A stretch of 64,000 nucleotides of DNA. It comes from Prodigiosinella confusarubida (GTDB taxonomy: Bacteria > Pseudomonadota > Gammaproteobacteria > Enterobacterales > Enterobacteriaceae). Under the pieces are notes generated by a model, which worked only from the letters and a program-made list of their open reading frames with translations, had not been told where the DNA came from and made no database searches. The position numbers and the translations under genes were made by a program. Positions 37,201 to 48,525 of the stretch are shown one piece after another. The stretch lies in contig NZ_CP025085.1 in NCBI RefSeq assembly GCF_002847015.1, positions 2,542,001-2,606,000 of the forward strand, in the 5' to 3' direction. Position 1 is the first letter of the stretch. Each line of letters begins with the position of its first letter.

Positions 37201-37460
37201 CGGCCGTGAGAAGAGTAATTACTGGGGAAATATTCGCGCGCGATTTCTTTAAGTGGGAGGAAGCCATGTCGTTCTGCACCATAATCAACAAATGCTGCTT
37301 CCAGACTTGGCTCAATGCGTGTGATTTTACCTTTGTAGATATTTGCTTTCTTTTGTTCATGACCCGGACTTTCAATGTCCAAATCATAGAGGCGTTGACC
37401 ATCAACCAAGGCAACACGCAACTCTTCTTGCTGAGTTGCGTTAATCAACATTCTTTTCAT
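34245..37460 (-). CDS. rne: Ribonuclease E
   Basis: 1071 residues (E. coli 1061). The catalytic half carries the S1 domain ([37 protein letters not shown]), the DNase I-like domain with the metal Asp residues in [17 protein letters not shown] and [10 protein letters not shown], and the zinc-link CPRCSGMG. The C-terminal half is disordered: a membrane-targeting amphipathic helix [16 protein letters not shown] (~565), Arg-rich RNA-binding segments, and an end ([31 protein letters not shown]) matching the PNPase-binding tail of E. coli. It starts most mRNA decay and processes rRNA and tRNA. Confidence 0.98.
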   Translation of the reverse strand: MKRMLINATQQEELRVALVDGQRLYDLDIESPGHEQKKANIYKGKITRIEPSLEAAFVDYGAERHGFLPLKEIAREYFPSNYSSHGRPNIKDVLREGQEVIVQVDKEERGNKGAALTTFISLAGSYLVLMPNNPRAGGISRRIEGDDRTELKEALGSLQLPDGMGLIVRTAGVGKSADSLQWDLAFRLKHWEAIKKAAEGRQAPFLIHQESNVIVRAFRDYLRQDIGEILIDNPKVLELAKEHIAALGRPDFSSKIKLYSGEIPLFSHYQIESQIESAFQREVRLPSGGSIVIDSTEALTAIDINSARATRGGDIEETAFNTNLEAADEIARQLRLRDLGGLIVIDYIDMTPVRHQREVENRLRDAVRQDRARIQIGRISRFGLLEMSRQRLSPSLGESSHHVCPRCSGMGTIRDNESLSLSILRLIEEEALKENTQEVHAIVPVPIASYLLNEKRDAVNAVEKRQGGVRAIIVPHDGMETPHYSVVRVRKGEEKPTLSYLLPQLLEAETQQALEEQQPIERKIPEQPALATFTMPDIPLSEKKVPAVSPSPATSSETNSAPTEPGLFGRLFGALKGIFASPATETDKKEDTVPVVTEEPRQERRNNSRRQSSNRRDRTPRENREPREDQRRNKRAQNVVSDDDQNQSSTAAAATTEKAPHDEQRREQRADRQKRRQEEKRPTQPEVKALDTTVESAEETSPSAEQDKPAPVMQRRQRRQLTQKVRVRDVSTTDDVVDTSIGIIEEVSLVLPHQADVEEASVEVEGNSNGVENHQITETNRGGTTGENGMPRRSRRSPRHLRVSGQRRRRYRDERYPVSSPMPLAQAASAPEIASGKVWIKYPVAQPQLPEVAEEQIQDVMPSSELPLLPVAAATANTLATETVVTETSHDMSPEVKSVATDAEVDTITAPEEAVTAQSPSPLETHLSHDVSPALETDINIIEEVAALTQETSSDVAVQPIVEEIQEAAPLSPQIIDVQPVGERPEPYVAAPQSAPSPVIEQHDADDKSHYHHATAPMTKAPAPSYVPDTPKLSDWQRSGYHFDGKGAAGGHAAANQASVPATKPSSTTED

Positions 37461-38042
37461 CGTAACTTACTCATTATTTTTACAATACATTATTGATAGA
37501 GCTGCGGATAAATACGGTGCATGACCGGAGAGAACCGATGGCCTCGAGGCTTATTGCAGAGACGTCAACCTCCCGGTTGTCGACTGCATAGAGACGCATT
37601 TTTCGGTAGCCTGTAGATCCTGGCGGGAGTTACAGCGCATTTACTGCGGGAACAGCTTCTGAAAATATATTACCAGACCTGATTCCATATGCCGGCCAAG
37701 CTGCAAACCGCAGCTCGCTAACTGCTTGATTAAACAATACGTCTTACGCCATTGCTGCGTTTATGTGTAATCAGGCAAATATAATAATTCCGCAATTTCC
37801 CTTGTTCTAATGGAAATCAGCATGGAAAACTAAAGCATTATTCCATTGCTGACACGTTTATAGCAAGGTGACTTTGCCTGTCTGTATAAAGCTTGTCGTA
37901 CTGTTTTTAACCAAACTAGCAATAGTTGATACTAGTACCGGCGAGGCAAACCACTCTAACAATATCTTCATAAGTCAGACTGACAGTTAAGCATAGAAAA
38001 AGATGTGGCGCTATCTACCTGTGCTCTTTAGAATCCCGTTTC
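37461..38042. promoter_or_regulatory. rne leader and divergent rne-rluC region
   Basis: About 580 bases between divergent genes. E. coli rne has a ~360-base 5' leader whose hairpins let RNase E control its own mRNA; the long gap here leaves room for the same. GC-rich pairs such as ACCGGAGAG.., CCTCCCGGTT and GCAAACCGCAGCTCGC are scattered in it, but I did not fold it. No gene is visible. Confidence 0.55.
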
Positions 38043-38999
38043 ATGAAAACAGATAATCCATCAGTACAATTTTTGACGATTTCTGCTGAAGAGGCAGGTC
38101 AACGAATAGACAATTTTTTGCGCACTCGTCTTAAAGGTGTGCCAAAAAGCATGATTTATCGCATTTTGCGTAAAGGTGAAGTGCGTGTGAATAAGAAAAG
38201 GGTTAAGCCGGAATATAAATTGCTTGATGGCGATGAGATCCGTGTTCCGCCCGTACGGCAGTCAGAACGGGCTGAGAGCACTGTTTCGGCCAGTCTTGAT
38301 AAAGTCTCTGCATTAGCAGATTGCATAATTTATGAAGACGACTATCTATTAGTGCTGAATAAACCTTCTGGTACCGCTGTACATGGTGGCAGTGGCCTCA
38401 GCTTCGGCGTTATTGAGGCCTTGCGGGCTCTGAGGCCGGAGTCACGTTTCCTTGAACTGGTACACCGACTGGATCGGGATACGTCTGGTGTGTTGCTGGT
38501 GGCCAAGAAACGTTCTGCATTACGGGCTCTTCACGAGCAGTTACGGATGAAAAATATGCAGAAGGATTACCTGGCGCTGGTTCGGGGACAATGGCAATCT
38601 CATTGCAAAGCTGTGCAGGCACCACTATTTAAGAATGTTCTTCAAAGCGGAGAACGTATTGTCCGGGTAAATAGTGAAGGAAAAGCATCAGAGACTCATT
38701 TTAAAGTCGAAGAGCGGTTCGAACATGCTACGTTGGTCAAAGCCAGCCCCGTAACGGGAAGGACACACCAAATTCGGGTACATGCGCAATATGCTGGCCA
38801 TCCTATCGCTTGTGATGACCGTTATGGTGATCGTGATTTTGACCGACAGCTGGCGGAAACCGGATTAAAACGGCTCTTTCTTCATGCGCAGGCGCTACGC
38901 TTTGAACATCCTAATACGGGAGAAACATTGCGGCTCGAAGCTCCAATGGATAAGGAACTACAGCACTGTCTGCGGGTCTTGCGACAGGCTAAAAAATGA
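38043..38999 (+). CDS. rluC: 23S rRNA pseudouridine(955/2504/2580) synthase RluC
   Basis: 318 residues (E. coli 319). An N-terminal S4 RNA-binding domain ([34 protein letters not shown]) is followed by the RluA-type catalytic domain with Asp144 in [11 protein letters not shown] and the ending [24 protein letters not shown]. It makes three pseudouridines in 23S rRNA. Divergent from rne across the long leader, as in E. coli. Confidence 0.97.
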   Translation: MKTDNPSVQFLTISAEEAGQRIDNFLRTRLKGVPKSMIYRILRKGEVRVNKKRVKPEYKLLDGDEIRVPPVRQSERAESTVSASLDKVSALADCIIYEDDYLLVLNKPSGTAVHGGSGLSFGVIEALRALRPESRFLELVHRLDRDTSGVLLVAKKRSALRALHEQLRMKNMQKDYLALVRGQWQSHCKAVQAPLFKNVLQSGERIVRVNSEGKASETHFKVEERFEHATLVKASPVTGRTHQIRVHAQYAGHPIACDDRYGDRDFDRQLAETGLKRLFLHAQALRFEHPNTGETLRLEAPMDKELQHCLRVLRQAKK

Positions 39000-39042
39000 T
39001 GCATAACGCCTGTCGCTGTTACAGGCATTTTTCTGATGCCGT

Positions 39043-39627
39043 TTATTGCAGGAGTGGGTGAACCCCTTCTTTACGCAGCATTTCCAATAAAGCGATTAAC
39101 GGTAGCCCAATTAGGGTATTGGGATCGCGGCCTGACAATCTTTCAAATAATGTGATCCCCAACCCTTCACTTTTGAAACTGCCAGCGCAATCCCAGGGTT
39201 GTTCTTTATCTACGTAATGTTCGATCTCTGTGTCGCTAAGGTGCCGGAAGTACACGTCAAAAGGCTCTGTGATACATTGAAGATGTTGTGTCCCACTATT
39301 TAACAGTGATAATCCGGTAAAAAAAGTAACACAATTTCCGCTAATCTGACGTAATTGCCGCATAGCATTATCCTTGTTATGAGGTTTCCCTGTGATTTCG
39401 CCAGACAGAACACAAACTTGATCAGCACCGATGATTAAATGTCTGGGATATCGGGTAGCCAGTGCCTGTGCTTTTGCTGCTGCCAGACGTATGACAAGCG
39501 CAGTGGCATCTTCCCCGGGGAGTGGTGTTTCATCCACGTTGGGTGATGCACAAATAAAAGGGATATCCAGCTTTTCCAGCAGAGACTTGCGATAAATAGA
39601 AGTAGATGCGAGAACGATTTGATGCAT
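39043..39627 (-). CDS. yceF: 7-methyl-GTP pyrophosphatase YceF (Maf family)
   Basis: 194 residues from ATG 39627 ([24 protein letters not shown]); the frame extends 13 codons upstream but without counterpart in E. coli YceF. Maf signatures: S-x-x-R-x-x-L near the start, [31 protein letters not shown] with the catalytic Asp, and the [31 protein letters not shown] end. It hydrolyses non-canonical nucleotides such as m7GTP. Convergent with rluC. Confidence 0.95.
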   Translation of the reverse strand: MHQIVLASTSIYRKSLLEKLDIPFICASPNVDETPLPGEDATALVIRLAAAKAQALATRYPRHLIIGADQVCVLSGEITGKPHNKDNAMRQLRQISGNCVTFFTGLSLLNSGTQHLQCITEPFDVYFRHLSDTEIEHYVDKEQPWDCAGSFKSEGLGITLFERLSGRDPNTLIGLPLIALLEMLRKEGVHPLLQ

Positions 39628-39767
39628 AAATTTTTTTGGAAACCATAGCGTAATGATGAAAGGCATTCTACACTGAGCGCCGCTCAGGAAGCGAATAGAG
39701 GTAAGTGAACTGCTTCACTACCTTTTTCTTTGACTCTATGTCGTTACGACGTTAATATGCGCGCCCT

Positions 39768-40289
39768 ATGCAAAAGGTAAAATTACCCTTAACCCTTGAT
39801 GCGGTTCGCACTGCTCAAAAGCGTTTAGATTATGTTGGTATCTATACTGCTGAACAAGTAATGCGTGTTGCCGAATCAGTGGTGAGTGTGGACAGTGATA
39901 TTGAAGCTGTGTTGTCATTCAGTATTGATAACCAAAGATTGGCTGTGATTAATGGAAGCGCTGATGTTGCGGTGACGTTACTTTGCCAACGTTGTAACAA
40001 GCCTTTCAAGCATCAAGTTCACGCTACGTTCTGTTTTAGCCCGATCATCAATGATGAGCAGGCCGAAGCTTTGCCGGAAGTATATGAGCCGATCGAAGTC
40101 AATGAGTTCGGTGAGGTTGATTTATTGGCAATGATTGAAGATGAAATCATTCTGTCTTTGCCAATTGCTCCGGTGCATGATTCTGAACACTGTGAAGTGT
40201 CCGACGCGGATATGATATTTGGTAAGTTGCCGGAAGAGGCAGAAAAACCCAATCCATTTGCCGTATTAGCCAGTTTAAAGCATAAGTAA
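39768..40289 (+). CDS. yceD: YceD (DUF177), 23S rRNA accumulation protein
   Basis: 173 residues, as in E. coli YceD. CxxC is seen in [22 protein letters not shown], and the C-terminal [22 protein letters not shown] is the family motif. It is translated just ahead of rpmF (16-base gap) in the same operon and is linked to 23S rRNA accumulation in bacteria and plastids. No enzyme activity is known. Confidence 0.94.
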   Translation: MQKVKLPLTLDAVRTAQKRLDYVGIYTAEQVMRVAESVVSVDSDIEAVLSFSIDNQRLAVINGSADVAVTLLCQRCNKPFKHQVHATFCFSPIINDEQAEALPEVYEPIEVNEFGEVDLLAMIEDEIILSLPIAPVHDSEHCEVSDADMIFGKLPEEAEKPNPFAVLASLKHK

Positions 40290-40305
40290 TTAAGGAGTAA
40301 GGTCC

Positions 40306-40476
40306 ATGGCCGTACAACAGAATAAACCTAGCCGTTCCAAGCGTGGTATGCGTCGTGCTCACGATGCGCTGACCACTTCTGCAATTTCCGTAGATAAAGT
40401 TTCTGGCGAAACTCATCTGCGTCATCACGTCACTGCGGATGGCTACTACCGCGGTCGTAAGGTCGTTGCCAAGTAA
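40306..40476 (+). CDS. rpmF: 50S ribosomal protein L32
   Basis: 56 residues beginning [21 protein letters not shown] and ending [13 protein letters not shown], one residue shorter than E. coli L32. TAAGGAG lies 9-14 bases before ATG 40306. It is the head of the conserved rpmF-plsX-fab cluster, linking ribosome and lipid synthesis. Confidence 0.97.
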   Translation: MAVQQNKPSRSKRGMRRAHDALTTSAISVDKVSGETHLRHHVTADGYYRGRKVVAK

Positions 40477-40504
40477 TTCCTGCGAATTTCAGCAAGGAAA
40501 TACA

Positions 40505-41548
40505 TTGACACGCCTAACTTTGGCGTTGGATGCAATGGGCGGGGATTTTGGCCCTTGCGTCACAGTGCCTGCGGCATTGCAGGCACTGGCTTCCAGTCCA
40601 AGCCTCCATTTGTTATTGGTTGGCGATCCTGCTGTACTTATTCCATTACTTGATAACGTCGATTCCTCTCTACTTTCCCGCTTGGATGTTGTACCCGCTG
40701 AATCGGTAATCTCTGGTGATGTTCGTCTATCACAGGCGATCCGTAACAGCAGGGGAACCTCTATGCGTGTCGCATTGGAGTTGATAAAGGAAGGGCGGGC
40801 AGAGGCATGTGTCAGTGCTGGTAATACCGGAGTATTGATGGGGTTGGCAAAATTGTTGCTAAAGCCGCTTGAGGGAATTGAGCGCCCTGCCTTGGTTACC
40901 TTGTTGCCGCACCAGCGACAGGGCAAAACGGTCATTTTGGATTTGGGTGCCAATGTGGAGTGTAGTAGTACCATGTTGGTGCAGTTTGCCGTGATGGGCG
41001 CGGTCATGGCAGAAGAAGTGTTGGGACTGACAAATCCTCGTGTAGCACTTCTGAATATTGGTGAAGAAGAGAGCAAAGGCCTTAATAATATCCGAGAAGC
41101 TGCCGCGCAGTTAAGAATGACACCGTCGATCAACTATATCGGCTATTTGGAAGGTAACGAATTACTGACCGGCAAGACAGATGTGATGGTCTGTGACGGC
41201 TTTGTGGGTAATGTCGCATTGAAGACTCTGGAAGGTGTGGTGAGGATGTTTTTGTCGCTTCTGAAATTTTCTTCGGGTTCAGAACACAGACAAAAACCGT
41301 CCTGGTGGCTGAAATTTTTGGGGCGTTGGTTGCAAAAACGACTTGCGAAGCGTTTTAAGCACCTGAACCCTGACCACTATAATGGCGCATGTCTGTTAGG
41401 ATTACGTGGAACTGTAATTAAGAGCCACGGTGCCGCGAACCAAAACGCGTTTGCGGTAGCTATTGAACAGGCGATGCAGACGGTACAGAGGCAACTTCCG
41501 GAGCGGATTGCTGCGCGACTAGAAGCTGTATTACCCAAGAGTGACTAA
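40505..41548 (+). CDS. plsX: Phosphate acyltransferase PlsX
   Basis: 347 residues from TTG 40505, which has AAGGA 7 bases upstream and gives [24 protein letters not shown] as in E. coli, where a non-ATG start is also used. The longer frame from 40439 overlaps rpmF and is not likely. Other motifs: [52 protein letters not shown]. PlsX makes acyl-phosphate from acyl-ACP for phospholipid synthesis. The sequence between rpmF and plsX is only 28 bases. Confidence 0.95.
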   Translation: MTRLTLALDAMGGDFGPCVTVPAALQALASSPSLHLLLVGDPAVLIPLLDNVDSSLLSRLDVVPAESVISGDVRLSQAIRNSRGTSMRVALELIKEGRAEACVSAGNTGVLMGLAKLLLKPLEGIERPALVTLLPHQRQGKTVILDLGANVECSSTMLVQFAVMGAVMAEEVLGLTNPRVALLNIGEEESKGLNNIREAAAQLRMTPSINYIGYLEGNELLTGKTDVMVCDGFVGNVALKTLEGVVRMFLSLLKFSSGSEHRQKPSWWLKFLGRWLQKRLAKRFKHLNPDHYNGACLLGLRGTVIKSHGAANQNAFAVAIEQAMQTVQRQLPERIAARLEAVLPKSD

Positions 41549-41554
41549 GCGTAC

Positions 41555-42505
41555 ATGTATACAAAAATTATTGGAACGGGAAGCTATTTGCCCGCACAAA
41601 TCAGGACAAATGCTGATTTAGAAAAAATGGTGGATACGTCAGACGAATGGATTGTTACTCGTACCGGTATCCGTGAACGACGCATTGCGGCACCTGATGA
41701 AAGTGTTGCAACAATGGGGTGTCGTGCAGCTCAGAAAGCGCTTGAAATGGCAGACGTGGATAAAAACAAGGTTGGATTGCTGATTGTTGCAACGACTTCC
41801 TCCAGTCATGCTTTCCCAAGTTCGGCTTGCCAGATCCAGCAAATGCTGGGAATCAAAGATACTATCGCCTTTGATCTTGCGGCCGCCTGTGCTGGTTTTA
41901 CTTATGCACTTAGTGTTGCTGACCAGTATGTGAAAAATGGTGCAGTGGATTATGCTTTGATAATTGGAGCAGATACATTGTCTCGTACTTTGGATCCGAC
42001 CGATCGTGGCACACTGATCCTGTTCGGTGACGGTGCGGGTGCAATGTTGTTAACCAAATCTGAAGAGTCAGGCATTATTTCCACGCACTTACATGCAGAT
42101 GGCCGCTATGGTCAGTTACTGACGTTACCCAATCCGGAGCGTACTGGTCAAGAATCCGCTTACCTGACAATGGCGGGTAATGAGGTTTTTAAAGTTGCGG
42201 TGACAGAATTGGCCCACATCGTTGAAGAAACGCTGGTGGCATCTAATCACGATAAAAGCGAACTGGATTGGTTAGTGCCCCATCAGGCGAACCTGCGCAT
42301 CATTAGCGCAACGGCTAAAAAATTAGGTATGAGCATGGATAAGGTTGTTGTGACTCTGGATCGTCATGGTAATACTTCAGCCGCTTCAGTTCCTTCCGCT
42401 TTGGATGAGGCGGTGCGTGATGGGCGTATCAAACGCGGACAATTAATCTTGTTGGAAGCCTTTGGTGGCGGTTTTACCTGGGGTTCGGCATTGGTTCGTT
42501 TTTGA
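41555..42505 (+). CDS. fabH: Beta-ketoacyl-ACP synthase III FabH
   Basis: 316 residues (E. coli 317), starting [15 protein letters not shown] 6 bases after plsX. The catalytic triad is intact: Cys112 in [12 protein letters not shown], His in [11 protein letters not shown] and Asn in [12 protein letters not shown]. It condenses acetyl-CoA with malonyl-ACP, the first step of each fatty acid chain. Same operon as plsX and fabD. Confidence 0.98.
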   Translation: MYTKIIGTGSYLPAQIRTNADLEKMVDTSDEWIVTRTGIRERRIAAPDESVATMGCRAAQKALEMADVDKNKVGLLIVATTSSSHAFPSSACQIQQMLGIKDTIAFDLAAACAGFTYALSVADQYVKNGAVDYALIIGADTLSRTLDPTDRGTLILFGDGAGAMLLTKSEESGIISTHLHADGRYGQLLTLPNPERTGQESAYLTMAGNEVFKVAVTELAHIVEETLVASNHDKSELDWLVPHQANLRIISATAKKLGMSMDKVVVTLDRHGNTSAASVPSALDEAVRDGRIKRGQLILLEAFGGGFTWGSALVRF

Positions 42506-42523
42506 GTAAACAGGATTTTTGAT

Positions 42524-43453
42524 ATGACGCGATTTGCAATGGTGTTCCCTGGACAAGGTTCCCAATCAATGGGTATGTTGTCTGAATTAGCTGAAAAGTT
42601 CCCGCAAATAGCAGAAACCTTTGTCGAGGCATCTGCTGCTTTGGGGTATGATCTTTGGCAGCTGGTTCAGCAAGGGCCTGCAGAAGAATTGAATAAAACA
42701 TGGCAGACACAGCCAGCGCTACTGACGGCTTCTGTTGCTATATGGCGGGTTTGGCAACAGCAAGGTGGCAGAATTCCTGCATTGATGTCTGGTCATAGCC
42801 TTGGTGAATATTCTGCTCTGGTTTGCGCTGGAGTGTTGGATTTCAAGCAAACGGTCAGTTTGGTTGAATTACGCGGTAAATTGATGCAGGAAGCTGTACC
42901 TGAAGGTACTGGTGCTATGTATGCCATCATAGGTCTGGATAACGAATTGATTACTGGTGCTTGTATTGAGGCTGCGCATGGACAGGTAGTTTCGCCGGTT
43001 AATTTTAACTCTCCGGGTCAGGTTGTTATTGCTGGTAACAAGGAAGCGGTCGAACGTGCCGGGGGCCTTTGTAAAGCGGCGGGGGCGAAGCGTGTTTTAC
43101 CTTTACCCGTGAGTGTTCCTTCGCATTGTGCTTTGATGGAACCTGCTGCCCGTAAGTTGGCGGATGCATTGGAGATAATCACGTTTTGTTCTCCCCATAT
43201 TCCCGTGGTGAATAACGTGGATGCACGCATTGAAACCTCGTCAGAGGCGATACGCAGCGCGCTGGTTCGCCAGCTTCATAATCCGGTACGTTGGACTGAG
43301 TGTGTCGAATTCATGGCTTCGCAGGGTGTGGAAACATTACTAGAAGTCGGGCCGGGTAAAGTTTTAACCGGATTAACTAAAAGAATCGTTAGTACCCTGA
43401 CTGCGGTAGCAGTAAACGATTCTGCTTCTCTGTCAGCGGCACTTGAACAATAG
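42524..43453 (+). CDS. fabD: Malonyl-CoA:ACP transacylase FabD
   Basis: 309 residues, the same as E. coli. The FPGQGSQSMGM start and nucleophile Ser92 in MSGHSLGEYSALV are clear, with VPSHCALM (His) and LEVGPGKVLTGL near the end. It loads malonate onto ACP. The stop lies 14 bases before the fabG start, so translation may be coupled. Confidence 0.98.
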   Translation: MTRFAMVFPGQGSQSMGMLSELAEKFPQIAETFVEASAALGYDLWQLVQQGPAEELNKTWQTQPALLTASVAIWRVWQQQGGRIPALMSGHSLGEYSALVCAGVLDFKQTVSLVELRGKLMQEAVPEGTGAMYAIIGLDNELITGACIEAAHGQVVSPVNFNSPGQVVIAGNKEAVERAGGLCKAAGAKRVLPLPVSVPSHCALMEPAARKLADALEIITFCSPHIPVVNNVDARIETSSEAIRSALVRQLHNPVRWTECVEFMASQGVETLLEVGPGKVLTGLTKRIVSTLTAVAVNDSASLSAALEQ

Positions 43454-43466
43454 AAACGGTGAAAAT

Positions 43467-44201
43467 ATGATTTTTGACGGAAAAATTGCTCTGGTTACCG
43501 GAGCCAGTCGTGGAATTGGACGGGCCATCGCTGAAGTATTGGTTGCACGTGGCGCAAAAGTTATTGGCACTGCAACCAGTGAAAAAGGGGCTGCAGATAT
43601 TAGTGCCTGGTTGGGAGAAAAGGGAAAAGGTTACCTGTTGAATGTCGCTGATGCGGCTTCAATTGAGAGTGTGTTGGCAAGTATCCATGCGGAATTTGGT
43701 GATATTGACATTCTCGTCAATAATGCCGGTATTACTCGAGATAATTTGCTGATCCGCATGAAAAACGATGAATGGCAGGATGTGCTGGATACGAACTTAA
43801 GTTCAGTATTCCGCCTATCCAAGGCCGTATTACGTACCATGATGAAAAAACGTTTTGGTCGTATTATAACCATCGGTTCTGTTGTTGGTTCCAGCGGAAA
43901 TCCTGGGCAGGCTAACTATGCGGCTGCCAAGGCTGGATTGATCGGGTTTAGCAAATCTCTGGCATGTGAAGTCGCCTCTCGTGGTATCACGGTGAATGTT
44001 GTTGCTCCAGGATTTATTGAAACTGACATGACACGGGCATTGACAGATGAACAACGTGCAGGCATTTTGGCGGATGTTCCTGCCAACCGTCTGGGTGATG
44101 CGAAAGAAATCGCTAGTGCTGTTGCGTTTTTAGCCTCTGATGAGGCGGGTTACATTACCGGCGAAACATTGCATGTCAACGGCGGCATGTATATGATCTA
44201 A
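43467..44201 (+). CDS. fabG: 3-oxoacyl-ACP reductase FabG
   Basis: 244 residues from ATG 43467 (MIFDGKIALVTGASRGIGRAI), matching E. coli FabG in length. SDR active site: Ser138 (IGSVVGSSG), Tyr151 and Lys155 (YAAAKAG). It makes the NADPH-dependent reduction of 3-oxoacyl-ACP. The frame also opens 8 codons upstream inside fabD, with no support. Confidence 0.98.
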   Translation: MIFDGKIALVTGASRGIGRAIAEVLVARGAKVIGTATSEKGAADISAWLGEKGKGYLLNVADAASIESVLASIHAEFGDIDILVNNAGITRDNLLIRMKNDEWQDVLDTNLSSVFRLSKAVLRTMMKKRFGRIITIGSVVGSSGNPGQANYAAAKAGLIGFSKSLACEVASRGITVNVVAPGFIETDMTRALTDEQRAGILADVPANRLGDAKEIASAVAFLASDEAGYITGETLHVNGGMYMI

Positions 44202-44280
44202 TGAGTACGACCGTAATTTGCGTTAATTTGCGGCGAAAACCGCAAAAAAGCACAAAATCTTGGTTCGACCAGTCTTGATT

Positions 44281-44309
44281 TTGTTGCATCTTTTTCAACA
44301 TTTTATACA
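44281..44309 (+). promoter_or_regulatory. Candidate acpP promoter
   Basis: TTGTTG (44281-44286), 17-base spacer, TATACA (44304-44309), about 48 bases before acpP. A dedicated promoter in the fabG-acpP gap is known in E. coli and fits the need for high acpP expression. Confidence 0.55.
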
Positions 44310-44356
44310 CTACGAAAACCATCGCGAAAGCGAGTTTTGATAGGAAATTTAAGAGT

Positions 44357-44593
44357 ATGAGCACTATCGAAGAACGCGTTAAGAAAATCATCGTTGAGCA
44401 GCTTGGTGTTAAAGCGGAAGAAGTGGTAAATAATGCTTCTTTCGTAGATGACCTCGGCGCTGATTCTCTTGACACTGTTGAGCTGGTAATGGCACTGGAA
44501 GAAGAGTTTGATACTGAAATTCCAGATGAAGAAGCTGAAAAGATCACAACTGTTCAGGCAGCCATTGATTTCATTCAGGCTAATCAGCAGTAA
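44357..44593 (+). CDS. acpP: Acyl carrier protein
   Basis: 78 residues, nearly identical to E. coli AcpP. The 4'-phosphopantetheine Ser37 (Ser36 after Met removal) is in [13 protein letters not shown]. It is acidic and carries growing acyl chains for FabH, FabD, FabG, FabA and FabF encoded around it. A strong terminator follows, with fabF reinitiated or read through. Confidence 0.99.
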   Translation: MSTIEERVKKIIVEQLGVKAEEVVNNASFVDDLGADSLDTVELVMALEEEFDTEIPDEEAEKITTVQAAIDFIQANQQ

Positions 44594-44604
44594 TCGAACA
44601 TATC

Positions 44605-44638
44605 TAGGCGGTCATTCGACCGCCTAAGTTTCTTTTTT
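44605..44638 (+). terminator. acpP terminator
   Basis: TAGGCGGTC / GACCGCCTA with an ATTC loop, then AGTTTCTTTTTT. It lies between acpP and fabF, allowing acpP to be made in excess. Confidence 0.9.
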
Positions 44639-44676
44639 GCACCCCTGTATCATTTTTCCCTCCCTGGAGGTTCAGC

Positions 44677-45918
44677 GTGTCTAAGCGTCGAGTAGTTGTG
44701 ACTGGTCTGGGCATGTTATCTCCTGTCGGCAATACAGTAGAGTCAAGCTGGAATACTTTGCTTGCCGGTCAGAGTGGTATCAACCTGATTGACCATTTCG
44801 ATACTAGTGCCTATGCAACGCGTTTTGCTGGCTTAGTAAAGGACTTTAACTGTGAGGAATTTATCTCGCGTAAAGAAGCTCGCAAGATGGATTCTTTTAT
44901 TCAATACGGAATTGTGGCCGGTATTCAAGCCATGCAGGATTCTGGTCTTGAGGTTACGGAAACCAATGCTCCCCGTATTGGGGCTGCAATTGGTTCTGGT
45001 ATTGGTGGCCTAGGACTTATTGAAGAAAACCATAACTCCCTGGTTCATGGCGGGCCACGTAAAATCAGTCCGTTTTTTGTCCCGTCTACCATTGTTAATA
45101 TGGTCGCTGGGCATCTGACTATTATGTATGGTCTGCGCGGGCCAAGTATTTCTATTGCTACAGCGTGCACATCTGGTGTGCATAATATTGGCCATGCTGC
45201 ACGCATTATTGCTTATGATGATGCGGACGTGATGTTGGCTGGTGGGGCTGAAAAAGCCAGTACGCCATTGGGTGTCGGCGGTTTTGGCGCTGCCCGTGCA
45301 TTGTCGACTCGTAACGATAATCCGCAGGCTGCCAGTCGGCCCTGGGATAAAGACCGTGATGGTTTTGTTCTGGGTGATGGCGCCGGTATTATGGTACTCG
45401 AAGAGTATGAGCATGCTAAAAAGCGCGGAGCCAAAATTTATGCAGAAATAGTGGGTTTTGGTATGAGCAGCGATGCTTACCATATGACTTCACCACCGGA
45501 AGATGGTGCTGGAGCTGCATTGGCAATGGTAAATGCGCTACGTGATGCCGGAGTTAGTACCTCTCAGGTGGGATATATCAATGCGCATGGAACCTCGACA
45601 TCTGTGGGCGACAAAGCGGAAACGCAAGCTGTCAAATCCGTCTTTGGGGCAGATGCCTCCCGTGTGCTGATTAGTTCAACAAAATCCATGACCGGTCATC
45701 TGTTAGGTGCGGCAGGTGCTATTGAGTCTATCTTCAGTATTCTTGCACTGCGTGATCAGGCTGTACCACCGACGATTAATCTGGATAACCCTGACGAGGG
45801 ATGCGATCTTGACTTTATTCCTCATGAAGCACGTCAGGTAGCCAACGTAGAATACACTTTGTGTAATTCCTTTGGATTTGGTGGTACTAACGGCTCACTG
45901 GTATTCCGTAAGATCTAA
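44677..45918 (+). CDS. fabF: Beta-ketoacyl-ACP synthase II FabF
   Basis: 413 residues starting at GTG 44677 behind CTGGAGG. Cys164 is the nucleophile in [12 protein letters not shown]; the two His lie in [13 protein letters not shown] and [12 protein letters not shown]. It elongates fatty acids, including the temperature-controlled palmitoleate to cis-vaccenate step. Strong match to E. coli FabF (413 aa). Confidence 0.98.
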   Translation: MSKRRVVVTGLGMLSPVGNTVESSWNTLLAGQSGINLIDHFDTSAYATRFAGLVKDFNCEEFISRKEARKMDSFIQYGIVAGIQAMQDSGLEVTETNAPRIGAAIGSGIGGLGLIEENHNSLVHGGPRKISPFFVPSTIVNMVAGHLTIMYGLRGPSISIATACTSGVHNIGHAARIIAYDDADVMLAGGAEKASTPLGVGGFGAARALSTRNDNPQAASRPWDKDRDGFVLGDGAGIMVLEEYEHAKKRGAKIYAEIVGFGMSSDAYHMTSPPEDGAGAALAMVNALRDAGVSTSQVGYINAHGTSTSVGDKAETQAVKSVFGADASRVLISSTKSMTGHLLGAAGAIESIFSILALRDQAVPPTINLDNPDEGCDLDFIPHEARQVANVEYTLCNSFGFGGTNGSLVFRKI

Positions 45919-45934
45919 TATGATGTTTTAGTAG

Positions 45935-45962
45935 AAAACCCGGTTTTACCGGGTTTTTTTTT
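45935..45962 (+). terminator. fabF terminator
   Basis: AACCCGG / CCGGGTT with a TTTTA loop and an eight- to nine-base T-run; the A-run before it allows weak action on the other strand. Confidence 0.9.
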
Positions 45963-46046
45963 GGATCTATATAAAATCAGATAGCGACTACTTGTGAATG
46001 ATGGCATGCACTGACAAGCTGATTTGGTCAAGGGGGAGTAAATACT

Positions 46047-46850
46047 ATGCTCTGGATTAATGGTGAACAGGAACAACAACTGTCGGCATTGGATCGTGGT
46101 ACCCAGTTTGGTGATGGCTGCTTTACCACAGCAAGAGTGGTGAATGATCGTATCGTATGGTTTGAGCGTCATCTGCAACGTTTACAGCAGGCGGCAGAAA
46201 AATTGATGTTACCCACCGTGGAGTGGCAAAAACTTGAGGCCGAAATGCATCAGGCTGCTCGTGGATATCAAGATGGTATTGTGAAGGTTATCATCACCCG
46301 AGGGCAGGGTGGGCGAGGATACAGCCCTGGTGGTTGCCAAGGATCCACGCGTATTGTTATGCAGTCTGATTATCCTGAACATTATGCACGTTGGCGAAGC
46401 GAAGGCATTAGCCTGGCGGTTAGTCCGATAAGATTAGCCAGAAGCACATTGTTGGCCGGGATAAAGCATCTGAATCGGCTTGAACAGATATTCATCCGTA
46501 TGCATCTTGAACAGACCAGTGCTGATGAGGCCTTGGTGCTTGACACCGCTGGCTGGGTGGTGGAATGTTGTGCGGCTAATTTATTCTGGCGCAAGGGAAA
46601 CGTGGTATATACGCCAGATGTATCGCAAGCTGGCGTGGATGGCGTGGCGCGACAGCATATTATTGCGCAGTTGGCAGTGTCAGATTTCCGGTTGCAGATT
46701 GTAAATGCGCCGCTGGAGACATTGGCGGATGCGGAAGAACTGATAGTTTGTAATGCATTAATGCCAATAATTCCCGTAAATCAGGTGAATACCTGGTGTT
46801 ATCGCTCAAGAAAGCTTTACGATTTTCTGAGCCCTAACCATGAGTCATGA
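46047..46850 (+). CDS. pabC: Aminodeoxychorismate lyase PabC
   Basis: 267 residues, a fold-type IV PLP enzyme: [16 protein letters not shown] at the start, the PLP lysine in [12 protein letters not shown], and [23 protein letters not shown]. It releases pyruvate from 4-amino-4-deoxychorismate to give p-aminobenzoate for folate. Its TGA overlaps the mltG start (ATGA). Confidence 0.96.
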   Translation: MLWINGEQEQQLSALDRGTQFGDGCFTTARVVNDRIVWFERHLQRLQQAAEKLMLPTVEWQKLEAEMHQAARGYQDGIVKVIITRGQGGRGYSPGGCQGSTRIVMQSDYPEHYARWRSEGISLAVSPIRLARSTLLAGIKHLNRLEQIFIRMHLEQTSADEALVLDTAGWVVECCAANLFWRKGNVVYTPDVSQAGVDGVARQHIIAQLAVSDFRLQIVNAPLETLADAEELIVCNALMPIIPVNQVNTWCYRSRKLYDFLSPNHES

Positions 46851-47872
46851 TTTTTATGCAGAGAACCAAAATTGGTCTTTTGATCGTAACCTTTCTGATT
46901 ATTGGCGCAGTCGTTTTTTGGAAACAGGTACAGCGTTTTGCACTATCGCCACTATTGATCAAGCAGGATATCATTTTCACGCTTCCAACAGGAACTGGCC
47001 GCGAAGCGCTGGAAACATTGTTGATTGAAAAGCAGGTGATGAAGAAGAGCGCATGGTTTCCCTGGTTATTACGGATAGAACCTGAATTGGCGAACTTCAA
47101 AGCTGGCAGTTATCGATTTATTCCTGGCATGACTGTCCGTGAAATGCTGTCCTTATTGGCCAGTGGTAAAGAAGCTCAATTTCCTATTCGTTTTATTGAA
47201 GGTTCCCGCCTGAAAGACTGGCTGGAGATATTGAAACAGGCCCCTTATATTAAACATACTCTGAACGATGAAAGTGTTCAGGATATTGCCGATACATTGA
47301 ATATCAAGGATAAACCTAACCCAGAAGGCTGGTTTTATCCCGATACTTATCTGTACACCGCAGGTACGACCGACAAATCGCTGTTGTTGCGCGCACATCA
47401 GCGTATGGAAAAAACACTCAGTAATATTTGGCAGGGACGTCAAGAAGGGTTGCCCTATAAAACACCAGATGAATTGCTGACCATGGCGTCGATTATCGAG
47501 AAAGAAACGGCGGTGAATGAAGAGCGGGCACTGGTCGCCTCGGTTTTTATCAACCGTTTACGGGTAGGGATGCGCCTGCAGACAGATCCTTCGGTTATCT
47601 ATGGTATGGGGGACAGTTACGATGGTGTCATTACGCGCAAAGCGCTTGATACGCCAACCCCATACAATACTTATATTATTACCGGTTTGCCGCCGACACC
47701 GATTGCGATGCCTGGCAAGGCATCCCTGGAAGCTGCCGCACATCCTGCCAAAACAAATTACTTCTACTTTGTGGCGACGGGTAAAGGTGGGCATACTTTT
47801 ACCACCAACCTGGTGGAGCATAACCGAGCTGTTCAGCAGTACCGTTCAGTTTTGGCCAGCGAAGGAAAATAA
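46847..47872 (+). CDS. mltG: Endolytic transglycosylase MltG (YceG)
   Basis: 341 residues with one N-terminal membrane span ([17 protein letters not shown]) and a periplasmic YceG domain: [22 protein letters not shown], the catalytic Glu in [33 protein letters not shown] and [12 protein letters not shown]. It cuts nascent peptidoglycan glycan strands, setting their length. Start ATG 46847 overlaps pabC; ATG 46856 (MQRTKIG) is an alternative three codons in. Confidence 0.95.
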   Translation: MIFMQRTKIGLLIVTFLIIGAVVFWKQVQRFALSPLLIKQDIIFTLPTGTGREALETLLIEKQVMKKSAWFPWLLRIEPELANFKAGSYRFIPGMTVREMLSLLASGKEAQFPIRFIEGSRLKDWLEILKQAPYIKHTLNDESVQDIADTLNIKDKPNPEGWFYPDTYLYTAGTTDKSLLLRAHQRMEKTLSNIWQGRQEGLPYKTPDELLTMASIIEKETAVNEERALVASVFINRLRVGMRLQTDPSVIYGMGDSYDGVITRKALDTPTPYNTYIITGLPPTPIAMPGKASLEAAAHPAKTNYFYFVATGKGGHTFTTNLVEHNRAVQQYRSVLASEGK

Positions 47873-48525
47873 TGAACAGTAAATTCATTGTCATTGAAGG
47901 CCTTGAGGGAGCAGGGAAAACCAGTGCTAGAAATGTAATAGTTGATACATTGCGCCGGTTTGGTATTCAGGATGTGATGTTTACCCGTGAACCGGGGGGC
48001 ACACCATTGGCAGAAAAACTGCGTGATCTGATTAAGCAAGGGATTGATGGTGAAAAGGTAACGGATAAAGCCGAACTGCTGATGCTTTATGCTGCGCGGG
48101 TACAGTTAGTTGATAATGTGATAAAACCTGCATTGGCTCGTGGAATCTGGGTAATTGGTGATCGTCACGACCTCTCTTCTCAGGCTTATCAAGGCGGCGG
48201 GCGGGGTATTGATCCCCAGTTATTACTATCGCTACGTGATACGGTGCTGGGCGACTTTCGTCCTGATTTGACATTATATCTCGATTTACCACCAGCAATG
48301 GGTCTTCAGCGTGCTCGTCAACGCGGTGAACTGGATCGTATCGAACAGGAGTCACTAGCATTTTTTGAACGAACTCGGACGCGATACCAGGAATTGGCCG
48401 CTCAGGATGACAGTATCATTACGATTGACGCGTCCCAATCCATTGACGAAGTTGGCAACAATATTAGCAATGTCTTGTCGCAGTGGTTACGGCAGTCGGG
48501 AATCTCTGGTGAGGTACAAGACTGA
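47872..48525 (+). CDS. tmk: Thymidylate kinase
   Basis: 217 residues. P-loop GLEGAGKT near the start, the DR(H) motif in [19 protein letters not shown], the [11 protein letters not shown] segment and the lid Args in [12 protein letters not shown]. It phosphorylates dTMP to dTDP. Its start overlaps the mltG stop by one base (TAATG) and its stop overlaps holB in the same way. Confidence 0.98.
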   Translation: MNSKFIVIEGLEGAGKTSARNVIVDTLRRFGIQDVMFTREPGGTPLAEKLRDLIKQGIDGEKVTDKAELLMLYAARVQLVDNVIKPALARGIWVIGDRHDLSSQAYQGGGRGIDPQLLLSLRDTVLGDFRPDLTLYLDLPPAMGLQRARQRGELDRIEQESLAFFERTRTRYQELAAQDDSIITIDASQSIDEVGNNISNVLSQWLRQSGISGEVQD